This document shows, piece after piece, positions 17,177 through 25,904 of a stretch of DNA of 64,000 nt (the first letter of the stretch is position 1; each line of letters starts with the position of its first letter). The stretch comes from Clostridium scatologenes (GTDB lineage: Bacteria > Bacillota > Clostridia > Clostridiales > Clostridiaceae). The notes beneath the pieces were generated by a model. The model worked only from the letters and a program-made list of their open reading frames with translations, made no database searches and was not told where the DNA came from. A program made the position numbers and the translations under genes. The DNA lies in assembly GCF_000968375.1 (NCBI RefSeq), contig NZ_CP009933.1, positions 4,526,001 to 4,590,000 of the forward strand, in the 5' to 3' direction.

Positions 17177-18031
17177 ATGCAAATAGGTTTTTCGTTACAA
17201 AATGGCGCATCAATTACCAACTTATACAATACTAGTGATAGAAGTAAAGAGCTTAATGCTCATGGTAAAAAGTCTATAAATGGAAGTAATGCTAATGTTG
17301 GAAAAACAAAAAAGAAAAGTGCATTGGAACTACTAATGGAACAAAAATCAAAATTACAAGATAGTAAAAATGCCATTATGGCGGAAGGAGTAAAAAAAGG
17401 TGAAGATTCGTTATCTATAAAACAAAAAACTGCAGATATTGATAAACAAATTGAAGAAATTGATAAGCAAATCAGCCAGATGCAGATAGAGGACAAACAA
17501 AAAGCTCTTGGTAAAGATAAAGATAAAAATAAAGGTTCTAAAGAGAAAAAATTAAATAATAATTGTGAAGCTGATTCAAACAAATCCCCTTCTTTGGATG
17601 GTGTTTTAAATCTTTCTATTGGATTAAATAATTTTCGTAATTTATCCAACATAAGAAATAACATAAAAGGTAATATAAAAGAGTTAAAAGCTGATATAGA
17701 TTATGATATAAATTTTAGGCATATTGATCCTATTTTCAGTAAAAAACAATTAAATAAGATGGAAGATGGTATTAAAAATCTAGAAGAAAAACTCAATGAA
17801 TCTATTAAAGATATAAACAATAAAAATAAAGAAAATGTAAAAGAACAAAATCCAAAGGCTAATATGCATATAACTAGAAAAATAGAACAGATAAGTAATG
17901 GTTCTAATTCAAAAGATGGAAATGAAATATCTATAGAACAGTATAAAGCTGAACAAAATATCAAACATTATAGAGTGAATATTGAAGACAAATTTGAAAA
18001 TAGTGGTGGAAATATTAATAATATAGCTTAA
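17177..18031 (+). CDS. Hypothetical coiled-coil protein
   Basis: The 284-residue protein has no signal peptide or membrane segment. Residues 45-110 (LELLMEQKSKLQDSKNAIM... DIDKQIEEIDKQISQMQ) have heptad-like coiled-coil character similar to FlxA-like short proteins, followed by a Lys/Asp-rich linker and more helical, Asn-rich sequence. I do not recognise a family. The AAGGAGTG site before ATG 17177 is strong and codon usage looks like that of neighbours, so it is a real gene. It ends in its own terminator just before the AgrA-like regulator. Confidence 0.7.
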   Translation: MQIGFSLQNGASITNLYNTSDRSKELNAHGKKSINGSNANVGKTKKKSALELLMEQKSKLQDSKNAIMAEGVKKGEDSLSIKQKTADIDKQIEEIDKQISQMQIEDKQKALGKDKDKNKGSKEKKLNNNCEADSNKSPSLDGVLNLSIGLNNFRNLSNIRNNIKGNIKELKADIDYDINFRHIDPIFSKKQLNKMEDGIKNLEEKLNESIKDINNKNKENVKEQNPKANMHITRKIEQISNGSNSKDGNEISIEQYKAEQNIKHYRVNIEDKFENSGGNINNIA

Positions 18032-18051
18032 AAATTTTCTCTATACGTATT

Positions 18052-18088
18052 AAACCTGTGGACAATTTAACCATATAACCACAGGTTT
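18052..18088 (+). terminator. Terminator between the coiled-coil gene and the AgrA-like gene
   Basis: 10-bp stem AAACCTGTGG (18052-18061) with CCACAGGTTT (18079-18088), ending in T's. Confidence 0.75.
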
Positions 18089-18122
18089 TAATACATGTTA
18101 TAATTATGTATGGGGTGGTTTA

Positions 18123-18830
18123 ATGCTAAAAATAGCTATTTGTGAGGATGAAATTAATCAGAGGCAAGGAATAGTTAGTATAATAAAAAAATATCTAAAT
18201 TTAGCACAAAAGCAACATAAGATAGTTGAATTTTCCAATGGCGAAGAGTTAATGATATCAGTTTTAGATTTTGACATATATTTTTTAGATATACTTATGA
18301 ATAAAATTACAGGCATAGATGTTGCAAAAAAAATAAGGTGTATAAATGAGAAGGCTATTATTATATTTATATCAGGAATTAAAGACTATGTTTTTGAAGC
18401 TTTTGATGTAAGAGCTTTTAATTATATTCTAAAACCTATTAACGAAGAAAAATTTAAAAAAGTTTTGTATTCAGCCTTGGAATCAATTGTTAAAAGAGAT
18501 AAGTTTATAATTGCTAAAACTATTAGTCAAAAAACGAAGATTTGTTTAAAAGATATAATGTATGTAGAATCGGAAAAAAGAAAATTAAAGATACATACAA
18601 CTTACGATATTATTGAATATTATTATAAACTTTATGATATAGAAAAGGAACTTTCTGGAGGTAATTTTTTTAGATGTCATAAAAGCTATATTGTGAATTT
18701 TAAGTATGTTTATAGTTATGATAATACTTTTATAACTTTAAAAAATTTAGAGAAAATATATATTTCTAAATACAAACTAAATGATTTCTCTAAAGCATTT
18801 ATGTATTATTTGAAAAACGAGGAACAATAA
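18123..18830 (+). CDS. LytTR-family response regulator (AgrA-like)
   Basis: The receiver domain (1-120) has the acidic pocket Glu8-Asp9, phospho-acceptor Asp56 (YFLDI) and Lys104 (YILKP). Residues 130-235 are a LytTR DNA-binding domain, with the typical KDIMYVESEKRKLKIH and FFRCHKSYIVN. Such regulators bind direct repeats upstream of targets and respond to a partner kinase. The kinase gene starts 2 bases after this stop, so the pair is one operon. GGGGTGG precedes ATG 18123. No typical target is nearby. Confidence 0.88.
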   Translation: MLKIAICEDEINQRQGIVSIIKKYLNLAQKQHKIVEFSNGEELMISVLDFDIYFLDILMNKITGIDVAKKIRCINEKAIIIFISGIKDYVFEAFDVRAFNYILKPINEEKFKKVLYSALESIVKRDKFIIAKTISQKTKICLKDIMYVESEKRKLKIHTTYDIIEYYYKLYDIEKELSGGNFFRCHKSYIVNFKYVYSYDNTFITLKNLEKIYISKYKLNDFSKAFMYYLKNEEQ

Positions 18831-18832
18831 AT

Positions 18833-20206
18833 ATGGATAAACAACAAATTGTTAAAAGTATAGAGTTTTTATCACAATACGTATCAATCCCTTTTTTATA
18901 TACAGTTCAATATTACTTTTATAAAAGGTTTTTGGAATTTAAAGTAAAGGTGGAAAAATTCATTATATGCATGTTGTTTTTTTCAATTATTAGTTTTTAC
19001 GTTTCGAAATTTCAATTTGGAGTATTAAGTAAAATAGTAATTGATTTAATTTGGCTATTTATAATATGTTTTTTATGCAAAGGAGATTTTATCATTAAAC
19101 TTTATGCAGTTACCATTGAAAATACAGTACAAGTGCTTATTAGTATGGCTTTTTTTATAGTTGATTTTAAAGTTTTTCCTATGACTCATAATACAAATAT
19201 GTCATTTAATGAACATATGATTATTAGTGCTATTAATGTTATATTCAGTGATTTTGCTAGAATTATTTTGTTATTTATATTTTTAAAGATTATTTGTAAT
19301 TTGTTAAGCTTAAAGGAGAAAAAAATAGATTTGTATGAAAGCTTATCTCTATTAATTCCATGCTTGTCTGTTTACAGTTTGGCTAATATTTTCTATTTTA
19401 TTCAGGTAATTAAAATTAATAATAAAGAATATTATCTAGCTTATTTGTTTCCCAGAATTTATTATGTTTTACCTTGTGTAAGTTTTGCACTTATGATATC
19501 CATATTGATCACAGCTTATATATTTGAAAAAATGCTTAAGGGGAAAGAAGAAACACAAAAGAATATGCTTATGCAGCAGCAGTTTAATTTACAGTGTAAC
19601 TATAGTAAAAATGTTGAAGGATTTTATAAAGAAATAAGAAGTGTAATGCATGATATGAATAATCATCTTAATTGCTTAAAAAGTTTGGCTATAAATAATA
19701 ATATAGAAGAAATTAAAGGTTATATTGATAGTATTGGACAGGCTATGAATAGGCTTGATTTTAAAATAAAAACAGGAAATCCTGTATCAGATGCAGTTAT
19801 AAATGAAAAGTACAATATAGCTAAAGCTGAAGGAATAAAATTTACTTGTGATTTTATTATGCCTAAGAAAACTTTAATAGAACCGATGGATTTATGCATT
19901 ATTTTAAGCAATGCCTTAGATAATTCAATTGAAGCTTGTAAGAGGATTCAGAATACTAGTGTTGATAGAAAAATACTTATAAAATCCTATATTAGAGGAA
20001 TATATTTGATAATTGAAATTTCTAATACATATATGTATAAAATTCAGTACGTTGAAGATAAAATTATTACCCAAAAATTAGATAAACTTAATCATGGTAT
20101 AGGAATTTGTAATATAGAGGCTGCTGTAAAAAAATATAATGGTATAATTGATATATTACAAGAAAAGGATATGTTTGTTGTCAATCTTATGCTAAAGATA
20201 AAATGA
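18833..20206 (+). CDS. Membrane sensor histidine kinase of the AgrC/GHKL type
   Basis: The N-terminal ~230 residues contain about six membrane segments, as in peptide-pheromone receptors of the AgrC type. The phospho-acceptor His273 lies in RSVMHDMNNHLN, and the GHKL ATPase domain has the N-box NALDNSIEAC and the G-box HGIGICNIE. It would phosphorylate the adjacent LytTR regulator. AgrC-type kinases usually sense a cyclic peptide made by AgrB and AgrD; neither is found in this window, so the signal may be encoded elsewhere or be of another kind. Confidence 0.85.
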   Translation: MDKQQIVKSIEFLSQYVSIPFLYTVQYYFYKRFLEFKVKVEKFIICMLFFSIISFYVSKFQFGVLSKIVIDLIWLFIICFLCKGDFIIKLYAVTIENTVQVLISMAFFIVDFKVFPMTHNTNMSFNEHMIISAINVIFSDFARIILLFIFLKIICNLLSLKEKKIDLYESLSLLIPCLSVYSLANIFYFIQVIKINNKEYYLAYLFPRIYYVLPCVSFALMISILITAYIFEKMLKGKEETQKNMLMQQQFNLQCNYSKNVEGFYKEIRSVMHDMNNHLNCLKSLAINNNIEEIKGYIDSIGQAMNRLDFKIKTGNPVSDAVINEKYNIAKAEGIKFTCDFIMPKKTLIEPMDLCIILSNALDNSIEACKRIQNTSVDRKILIKSYIRGIYLIIEISNTYMYKIQYVEDKIITQKLDKLNHGIGICNIEAAVKKYNGIIDILQEKDMFVVNLMLKIK

Positions 20207-20254
20207 TCATATATTAATAAAAAAATCCTAATGTAGAAGTATTTTTATGAAAAA

Positions 20255-20283
20255 ACTGTCACACTAATTTTTTTGTGTGACAG
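20255..20283. terminator. Terminator between convergent kinase and HAD phosphatase genes
   Basis: 10-bp stem ACTGTCACAC (20255-20264) with GTGTGACAGT (20274-20283); the flanking A-run gives a T-run on the minus strand, so it best serves the minus-strand gene. Confidence 0.7.
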
Positions 20284-20293
20284 TCGCTTAATT

Positions 20294-20947
20294 TCAGACA
20301 ACTTTATTTAATTCATCATATTTACAAATATAAATATCTGCAGATTTAACTATGTCCTTTTTCTGATACTCTGAATAAAGGTCATGGACACCTACTACTT
20401 TCATTCCTGCACTTTTAGCACCTTTCACAGCAGGTAGTATGTCTTCAAATACTACACATTTATCAGGTTTTAAGTTTAACTTTTGAGCAGCTAATAAGTA
20501 TATATCAGGAAAATCTTTACCACGCTGAACTTCATCTGTAGTTATTATACAATCGAAAAAATCATAGATATTATTTTTTTTAAGAGCAGCATCTATAAGA
20601 AGAGTGCAATTACTTGTAGCTAAAGCTATTTTTACATTTTTTGACTTTAATAATGATAAAAATTCTTTTGCGCCAGGTTTTAAAGTAACATCATGAGAAT
20701 AATGATGTAATGCCATATCATTCCACTCTTTTTGTATTTCCTCTATAGAGTTTGAAATATTAAATTTTTTTTGGAAATAACAGGCAACCTCTGCAAATCC
20801 CATATGTTCAATATCTTGTTTTAAGTTTTTAGGTACAGTTAAATTTCTTTTAGCTAAATATTCCTCATCAATTTTACTCCAAACCCACATAGAATCAATA
20901 AGTGTACCATCCATATCAAAAATAGCACCTTTAATATTTTTTAGCAT
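20294..20947 (-). CDS. HAD-family phosphatase, beta-phosphoglucomutase-like
   Basis: The HAD motif I DMDGTLIDS, motif II ATSNCT, the motif III lysine region around GKDFPDIYLLAAQKL and motif IV VFEDILPAV are all present, with an alpha-helical cap between motifs I and II (HAD-IA). The 217 residues fit small-molecule phosphatases or sugar-phosphate mutases. The substrate cannot be predicted. It lies downstream of the hydrogenase-like gene's terminator on the same strand but appears to be a separate unit. Confidence 0.85.
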   Translation of the reverse strand: MLKNIKGAIFDMDGTLIDSMWVWSKIDEEYLAKRNLTVPKNLKQDIEHMGFAEVACYFQKKFNISNSIEEIQKEWNDMALHHYSHDVTLKPGAKEFLSLLKSKNVKIALATSNCTLLIDAALKKNNIYDFFDCIITTDEVQRGKDFPDIYLLAAQKLNLKPDKCVVFEDILPAVKGAKSAGMKVVGVHDLYSEYQKKDIVKSADIYICKYDELNKVV

Positions 20948-21003
20948 ACAATCACCTCGTATTTTAGTATAGCATACAGAATAATGAAAATACTATGAAA
21001 TAA

Positions 21004-21043
21004 AAAAGGTTAAACTTATATTTTGCTACAAGTTTAACCTTTT
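21004..21043 (-). terminator. Terminator after the hydrogenase-like gene
   Basis: 14-bp perfect stem (21004-21017 with 21030-21043); on the minus strand it ends in TTTTTT. Confidence 0.85.
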
Positions 21044-21071
21044 AATATAAATATTTTAATATAGTATTAAA

Positions 21072-22421
21072 TTAATCAAAGTTTCTTTCAAATATTTCAA
21101 TTTTATTTTTAGATTTAAAATCTTCAGCAGAATCAATTCCTATTTTTCTTAGTATATCTTTCATACAAGAACTGTCTACAGCTACTTTTATAGCAGAATT
21201 TTCAGCAAAAGAATTTACATGTTCGGTGCCTTTATCTTTAGAAATAATAGCCTTAGGTCCACCAACACAGCCACCAATACAGCCCATACCTTCTATAAAA
21301 TTAGCATTTATTTCTCCAGATTGAGCTTTTTGGAGCATATCTTTACACTCTTTTACACCATTAGATTGAACAGCTTTAAATAATTTATGTTTTTCAGGAA
21401 ATAATCGTTCAGTGGCATCTGATACAGCAATTGAAACACCACCTGTACGTGCATAAAGTCTACCACCTTTTGATGCATACTCGGAAGATAGATCTTCTTC
21501 CATGGTTGAAGGATCTATATTTAATGCTTCAAAAATGTCTTTTACTTCGGCAAAGGTAAGTACAAAATCTATATCTCCTAATAAGTCTTTTTCCTTAGCT
21601 TCGGCCTTTTTTGCTATACAAGGGCCTATGAATACAACTTTGCAGTTTGAATTTAGCTTCTTTAAAACTCTACCAGAAGCAATCATAGGTGAAACAGAAG
21701 GAGAAACGTGCTTTACTAAGTTACTATAGACACGTTTAAGCATACCTACCCACATAGGACAACAACAAGAAGTTATCATTAAGTCTTTTTCATTTTTTAC
21801 ATGATGGTCGAATTCTACAGCTTCTTTTAATGTAAGCATGTCAGCGAAAAAAGCAACTTCTATCATATCTGTAAAACCAATTTTTTTAAAAGCAGCTCGT
21901 AATTGATTTATAGTAATATTTTCTCCAAATTGACCAGAAATAGCAGGAGCTACTGCAGCTATAACAGGTGAATCACTTTTTAACAAATTTATCAAAGGAA
22001 TAAATTCTACTTTGTCAAGTATTCCACCTGTAGGACAGGCTTCTACACAAAAACCACAATCTGTACATCTATCTTTATCTATGTAAGTACTTTTACTTTC
22101 TTTATCAACAAAAATAGCATTGAAAGGACATGAAGCTTGACAGAGAGGTTTTTCAGATGTATTAACACAATCCATAGAACAATGTTTAATTTTATTAACT
22201 ACTTTATGAGAGATTTCATAAGATACAATAGCATTCTTTAAATCGCTAATAAAATTAGAACTATATGACACACTTGTTCCACAAAGTGAAGAAATAACTT
22301 TACAAAGCTCCTCTTTATCTATCTCTTCTTGTGATAAAAGATCTCTTACCTTTTCCTCAAAATTATCATTATAGTAAGCGTTTACTATGGTTTTGAATAA
22401 GTTGCTATATTTTGCTTTCAT
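21072..22421 (-). CDS. [FeFe] hydrogenase, group-B-like (449 aa)
   Basis: A ferredoxin-like segment (residues 80-132, CTDCGFCVEACP) precedes an H-cluster domain. The three signature motifs are TSCCCPMW (217-224), GPCIAKK (266-272) and EGMGCIGGCVGG (377-388), which supply all four cysteines that hold the H-cluster. The GPC form of motif 2, rather than MPC, and the modest N-terminal region point to group B hydrogenases, common in clostridia but poorly understood. The usual reaction is reversible H2 production from protons using ferredoxin electrons; a sensory or H2-oxidising role is possible. AGGAG precedes the start. A perfect palindrome lies just upstream (separate entry). Maturases are not in the window. 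Confidence 0.88.
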   Translation of the reverse strand: MKAKYSNLFKTIVNAYYNDNFEEKVRDLLSQEEIDKEELCKVISSLCGTSVSYSSNFISDLKNAIVSYEISHKVVNKIKHCSMDCVNTSEKPLCQASCPFNAIFVDKESKSTYIDKDRCTDCGFCVEACPTGGILDKVEFIPLINLLKSDSPVIAAVAPAISGQFGENITINQLRAAFKKIGFTDMIEVAFFADMLTLKEAVEFDHHVKNEKDLMITSCCCPMWVGMLKRVYSNLVKHVSPSVSPMIASGRVLKKLNSNCKVVFIGPCIAKKAEAKEKDLLGDIDFVLTFAEVKDIFEALNIDPSTMEEDLSSEYASKGGRLYARTGGVSIAVSDATERLFPEKHKLFKAVQSNGVKECKDMLQKAQSGEINANFIEGMGCIGGCVGGPKAIISKDKGTEHVNSFAENSAIKVAVDSSCMKDILRKIGIDSAEDFKSKNKIEIFERNFD

Positions 22422-22474
22422 ATTATCATCTCCTTATAGATTGAATAAATAATATTATAAGCAATATTATAACA

Positions 22475-22510
22475 TATAATGTAAGTAATACTACAATTAC
22501 TTACATTATA
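22475..22510. promoter_or_regulatory. Perfect 15-bp palindrome upstream of the hydrogenase-like gene, candidate operator
   Basis: TATAATGTAAGTAAT (22475-22489) is repeated inverted at 22496-22510 around six bases. It lies 54 bases before the hydrogenase start, has no T-run and so does not look like a terminator. On the minus strand it sits just before a TATAAT at 22474-22469, a good place for a repressor or activator site. Confidence 0.55.
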
Positions 22511-22531
22511 CGACTAATAACGAATATCAAA

Positions 22532-22846
22532 TTAAAAATTATTTTTACTATCTCCTTTACCTCTTGTTGGCACAGTAGACATAAAGAAACCAACTAGTAT
22601 TGATACTGCAGCAGGAGCTATTATATTTAGATAAGATATGAAACGAGTTTTATAGGATATATAAGCAACAATTGATGTTAAAAGTACTGTTGCGACAAAG
22701 ATGTATATAACAAATTTAGCAAATGAACTAAAAATTTTTTCATATAATCTATGTCTTACAGGTCCCCTTATTAGACTCCTAAACAAGAAATAAGAAGCAA
22801 AAATCAAAATAATATCTACTGAAGCTGATATTAAAAAATTTTTCAT
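22532..22846 (-). CDS. Small integral membrane protein of unknown function
   Basis: The 104-residue protein has three predicted membrane segments (SVDIILIFASYFLF, FVIYIFVATVLLTSIVAYI, NIIAPAAVSILVGFFM) with basic residues between the first two. Its start follows GGAGG. It lies 69 bases after murC on the same strand. I do not recognise a family. Confidence 0.65.
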   Translation of the reverse strand: MKNFLISASVDIILIFASYFLFRSLIRGPVRHRLYEKIFSSFAKFVIYIFVATVLLTSIVAYISYKTRFISYLNIIAPAAVSILVGFFMSTVPTRGKGDSKNNF

Positions 22847-22915
22847 ATAAAAAACACCTCCAACAGGTTATAAGTGTATTATTACCATGTTGAAGGATTT
22901 TACACATAATAAAAA

Positions 22916-24292
22916 TTATTTAAGGTACATTTCGCCTATTTTAAATACATCTCCAGCGCCAACAGTTAAAATAATATCTCCATTTTTTGCATTTTTATTT
23001 AAATAAGAAACAATTTCTTCAAAACTGTGAAAATTAAAACATGCTGATTTTGTTTCTTTAATTTTATCTGCAAGCATAGAAGAACTTACTGCACCTGTAT
23101 CTTTTTCCCTAGCAGCATATATGTCTGCTAAAATTAATTCATCAGTATCATTAAAAGCTTCAGTAAACTCTTTAAATAAACTTAACGTTCTTGAATAAGT
23201 ATGTGGTTGAAATACACAAAAAATTTTGTTATGTGGGTAATTTTTTGCAGCACTTAAGGTGGCTTTTATTTCGGTTGGATGATGTGCATAATCATCTACA
23301 ACTGTAATTCCATTCTTAACTCCTTTAATTTCAAATCTTCTATGGGTGCCTATAAAGCTTTCCAATCCTTTAGATATAAATTTTGTTGGGATATCAAGGC
23401 TTAATGATACACATATGCTTGCTAGTGCATTTAGAATGTTATGCTTACCAGGAACATTTAATTTAACAGAAGTTATCATTTCATTCGCAGCATAAACATC
23501 AAAAGAAGCACAACCTTTTTCATCAAATTCTATATTTTTAGCTAAAACATTTCCGCTATTCAATCCATAAGTTAATACATTACAGTTACACTCAGAAATT
23601 ACCTTATTCATCCTTGGATCTTCGTTATAACATATCAGATAGCCATTTTTAGGAATCAGTTTAGCAAATTTTATAAATGCATTTTGTATATCATCTATAT
23701 CTTTATAAAAATCTAAGTGATCTGCATCTATATTTAAAATTACCCCTATATAAGGGAAAAATTTAAGAAAAGATCCTTTATATTCACAAGCTTCGGTTAA
23801 AAAATATTCACTGTTACCAGTGCGAACATTACCATTTATGGCATCTAATTGACCACCTACAAGTATAGTAGGGTCAAGATCTGCATTTAAAAATATATGA
23901 GATACCATAGAGGTTGTAGTAGTTTTACCATGAGTTCCAGCTATAGCTACATTAAAGCTATGGCCTTTCATTAGATGTCCTAAAAATTCAGCACGACTCA
24001 TTATTGGTATATTTAATTCTTTAGCTTTTAGTAATTCAGGATTATCTTTAGAAACAGCAGCAGTATAAACTACTAGATCTATATCTTCAGATATATTTTC
24101 TTTAACCTGTCCTATATTAATTAAACATCCGTTATTTTCTAATTTGTTTGTTACTGGTGAAACTTTTATATCAGAACCAGCTACTTTAAAATTCTTTTCT
24201 AAAAGTATTTCGGCTAATCCGCTCATGCTTATTCCGCCTATACCTATAAAGTATATTTTTTTATCTTTGTCTTTTATGAAATCAAATGACAA
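22916..24292 (-). CDS. murC: UDP-N-acetylmuramate--L-alanine ligase
   Basis: MurC adds the first amino acid, L-alanine, to UDP-MurNAc in cytoplasmic peptidoglycan synthesis. The nucleotide-binding GIGGISMSGLAEIL, the ATP loop AGTHGKTTTTSMV and the C-terminal DDYAHHPTEI are clear. The frame opens at ATG 24301, but AAGGAG (24307-24302) touches that codon directly. TTG 24292, 9 bases after the site, gives a start reading MSFDFIKDK, which looks like other clostridial MurC proteins; I choose it. It stands apart from murD (57860) and is divergent from purR. Confidence 0.93.
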   Translation of the reverse strand: MSFDFIKDKDKKIYFIGIGGISMSGLAEILLEKNFKVAGSDIKVSPVTNKLENNGCLINIGQVKENISEDIDLVVYTAAVSKDNPELLKAKELNIPIMSRAEFLGHLMKGHSFNVAIAGTHGKTTTTSMVSHIFLNADLDPTILVGGQLDAINGNVRTGNSEYFLTEACEYKGSFLKFFPYIGVILNIDADHLDFYKDIDDIQNAFIKFAKLIPKNGYLICYNEDPRMNKVISECNCNVLTYGLNSGNVLAKNIEFDEKGCASFDVYAANEMITSVKLNVPGKHNILNALASICVSLSLDIPTKFISKGLESFIGTHRRFEIKGVKNGITVVDDYAHHPTEIKATLSAAKNYPHNKIFCVFQPHTYSRTLSLFKEFTEAFNDTDELILADIYAAREKDTGAVSSSMLADKIKETKSACFNFHSFEEIVSYLNKNAKNGDIILTVGAGDVFKIGEMYLK

Positions 24293-24540
24293 TATAATCA
24301 TCTCCTTAATAATTAACCTTATTTATTAATTATATACAAAAATAATAAGAAAAAACACAGTTACTAAATTTTATTTTATGTAATTAATAAATAATTTATA
24401 TAAAATAAAATTTCTTGGTGTATATCACTAAATATAATGGCATAGTATTGATTAAGTATAGCTTTTAGAATAAAATATGAATAATAGAATATATTTTAAA
24501 AAAAATATTCGTAAAATTTATATAGATAATAGGTGATATG

Positions 24541-25356
24541 ATGGAAAAATTTACTAGGAACCAAAGAGTTGCGGCTATAACTAAAGTGCTAATAGAAAAT
24601 CCAAATAAGATAATAAACTTAAATCATTTTACAGAAATGTTTAATGCGGCTAAATCTACAATAAGTGAAGATTTGGTGGTAGTAAAAGATACCTTAAATA
24701 AACTTTCTATGGGGAGAATAGAGACTATATCTGGTGCAGCAGGCGGAGTAAAATATGTATGCGGATTATCTTATGAAAAAAGTAAGGAATTTGCTGAAAA
24801 ACTATGTATTATTTTGAAAAATAGAGAAAGAATAATACCAGGGAATTTCTTGTATGTAACAGATATAATGTTTAATCCACAGATAATACATACAGCAGCT
24901 ATAATACTTGCATCAGCCTTTAATGATAAATGCGTAGACTATGTTGTTACAGTTGAAACTAAAGGAATACCGTTAGCTTACCAGGTAGCAAAAATGCTTG
25001 GGGTTCAGTTAGTTGTGGTTAGAAGAGAAACTAAGCTCACAGAGGGATCTACTTTAAGTATAAATTTTGTTTCAGGTTCAAGTGGTAGAATACAGAATAT
25101 GTCGTTATCCAAAAAAGCAATGAAGAAAGGAAGCAAGTGTGTATTTATAGATGATTTTATGAAGGCTGGAGGAACTGCTATGGGTATAGTTGATTTACTT
25201 AAGGAATTTGAGAGTGAGCTTTTAGGAATTGGAGTATTAATAGATAATGTAGAAACTCCTAAGAAATTAATTCATGATTACGTATCCATAGTAGATTTTG
25301 AGGGAAGTGATGAAAAAGGAGAAGCATTACTATTTCCTTCTAAAATGTTTAAATAG
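24541..25356 (+). CDS. purR: Pur operon repressor PurR
   Basis: An N-terminal winged helix (NLNHFTEMFNAAKSTISEDL) is joined to a phosphoribosyltransferase-like domain with the PRPP loop VFIDDFMKAGGTAMG. In Bacillus, PurR represses purine synthesis genes and PRPP relieves repression. It lacks catalytic activity in the studied case. ATG 24541 is preferred over ATG 24538 because AGGTG (24531-24535) is too close to the latter. It begins the block purR-spoVG-glmU-prs, the same order as in B. subtilis, and prs makes the PRPP that this repressor senses. Confidence 0.92.
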   Translation: MEKFTRNQRVAAITKVLIENPNKIINLNHFTEMFNAAKSTISEDLVVVKDTLNKLSMGRIETISGAAGGVKYVCGLSYEKSKEFAEKLCIILKNRERIIPGNFLYVTDIMFNPQIIHTAAIILASAFNDKCVDYVVTVETKGIPLAYQVAKMLGVQLVVVRRETKLTEGSTLSINFVSGSSGRIQNMSLSKKAMKKGSKCVFIDDFMKAGGTAMGIVDLLKEFESELLGIGVLIDNVETPKKLIHDYVSIVDFEGSDEKGEALLFPSKMFK

Positions 25357-25454
25357 AAATTTGAAAAAATTTATTGATTTTTCAAAAAATAAGAAGGAAA
25401 ATTATAAGTTATAGAGAATACTATATAAATAAGCATCTTGGAGGTGGATTTTAT

Positions 25455-25745
25455 ATGCAAATTACAGACGTTAGAGTAAGAAAAATTGCTGCTGAGGGTA
25501 AAATGAAAGCTATTGTTTCAGTAACCTTTGATAATGAATTTGTTGTTCACGATATAAAGGTTATAGAAGGTCAAAATGGGCTTTTTATAGCAATGCCAAG
25601 CAGAAAAACTCCTGATGGAGAATTTAAAGACATTGCACATCCAATCAATACTCAAACAAGAGAAAAAATACAAAAATCAATTTTAGACGAATACGAAAAA
25701 GTAAAAAGTGAAGAAACAGTTTCTGCTGAAAAAGTAGAAGAATAG
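25455..25745 (+). CDS. spoVG: Septation protein SpoVG
   Basis: The 96-residue protein begins MQITDVRVRKI and contains the conserved GLFIAMPSRKTPDGEFKDIA. SpoVG is a small nucleic-acid-binding protein that affects asymmetric septation and many regulons. The frame opens further upstream, but GGAGGTGG (25440-25447) sets ATG 25455 as start. A terminator follows at once. Confidence 0.95.
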   Translation: MQITDVRVRKIAAEGKMKAIVSVTFDNEFVVHDIKVIEGQNGLFIAMPSRKTPDGEFKDIAHPINTQTREKIQKSILDEYEKVKSEETVSAEKVEE

Positions 25746-25746
25746 T

Positions 25747-25773
25747 AAAAAGGAGTAGTTACTACTCCTTTTT
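25747..25773 (+). terminator. Terminator after spoVG
   Basis: 13-bp perfect stem (25747-25759 with 25761-25773) around a single base, so the effective loop is larger; ends in TTTTT. Confidence 0.85.
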
Positions 25774-25809
25774 ATTATTGTAAATTTTACATAAAAATTC
25801 TGTATAAGG

Positions 25810-25838
25810 TTGAAAATAAATTTTATATAAAATATAAT
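25810..25838 (+). promoter_or_regulatory. Promoter for glmU-prs
   Basis: TTGAAA (25810-25815), 17-base spacer, TATAAT (25833-25838), located between the spoVG terminator and glmU. Confidence 0.65.
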
Positions 25839-25904
25839 ATTAGAGGATGTTTTATAATTATAAAGTAGAAAAATGTAATTTTATGACCATAAAGAGGTGT
25901 TAAA

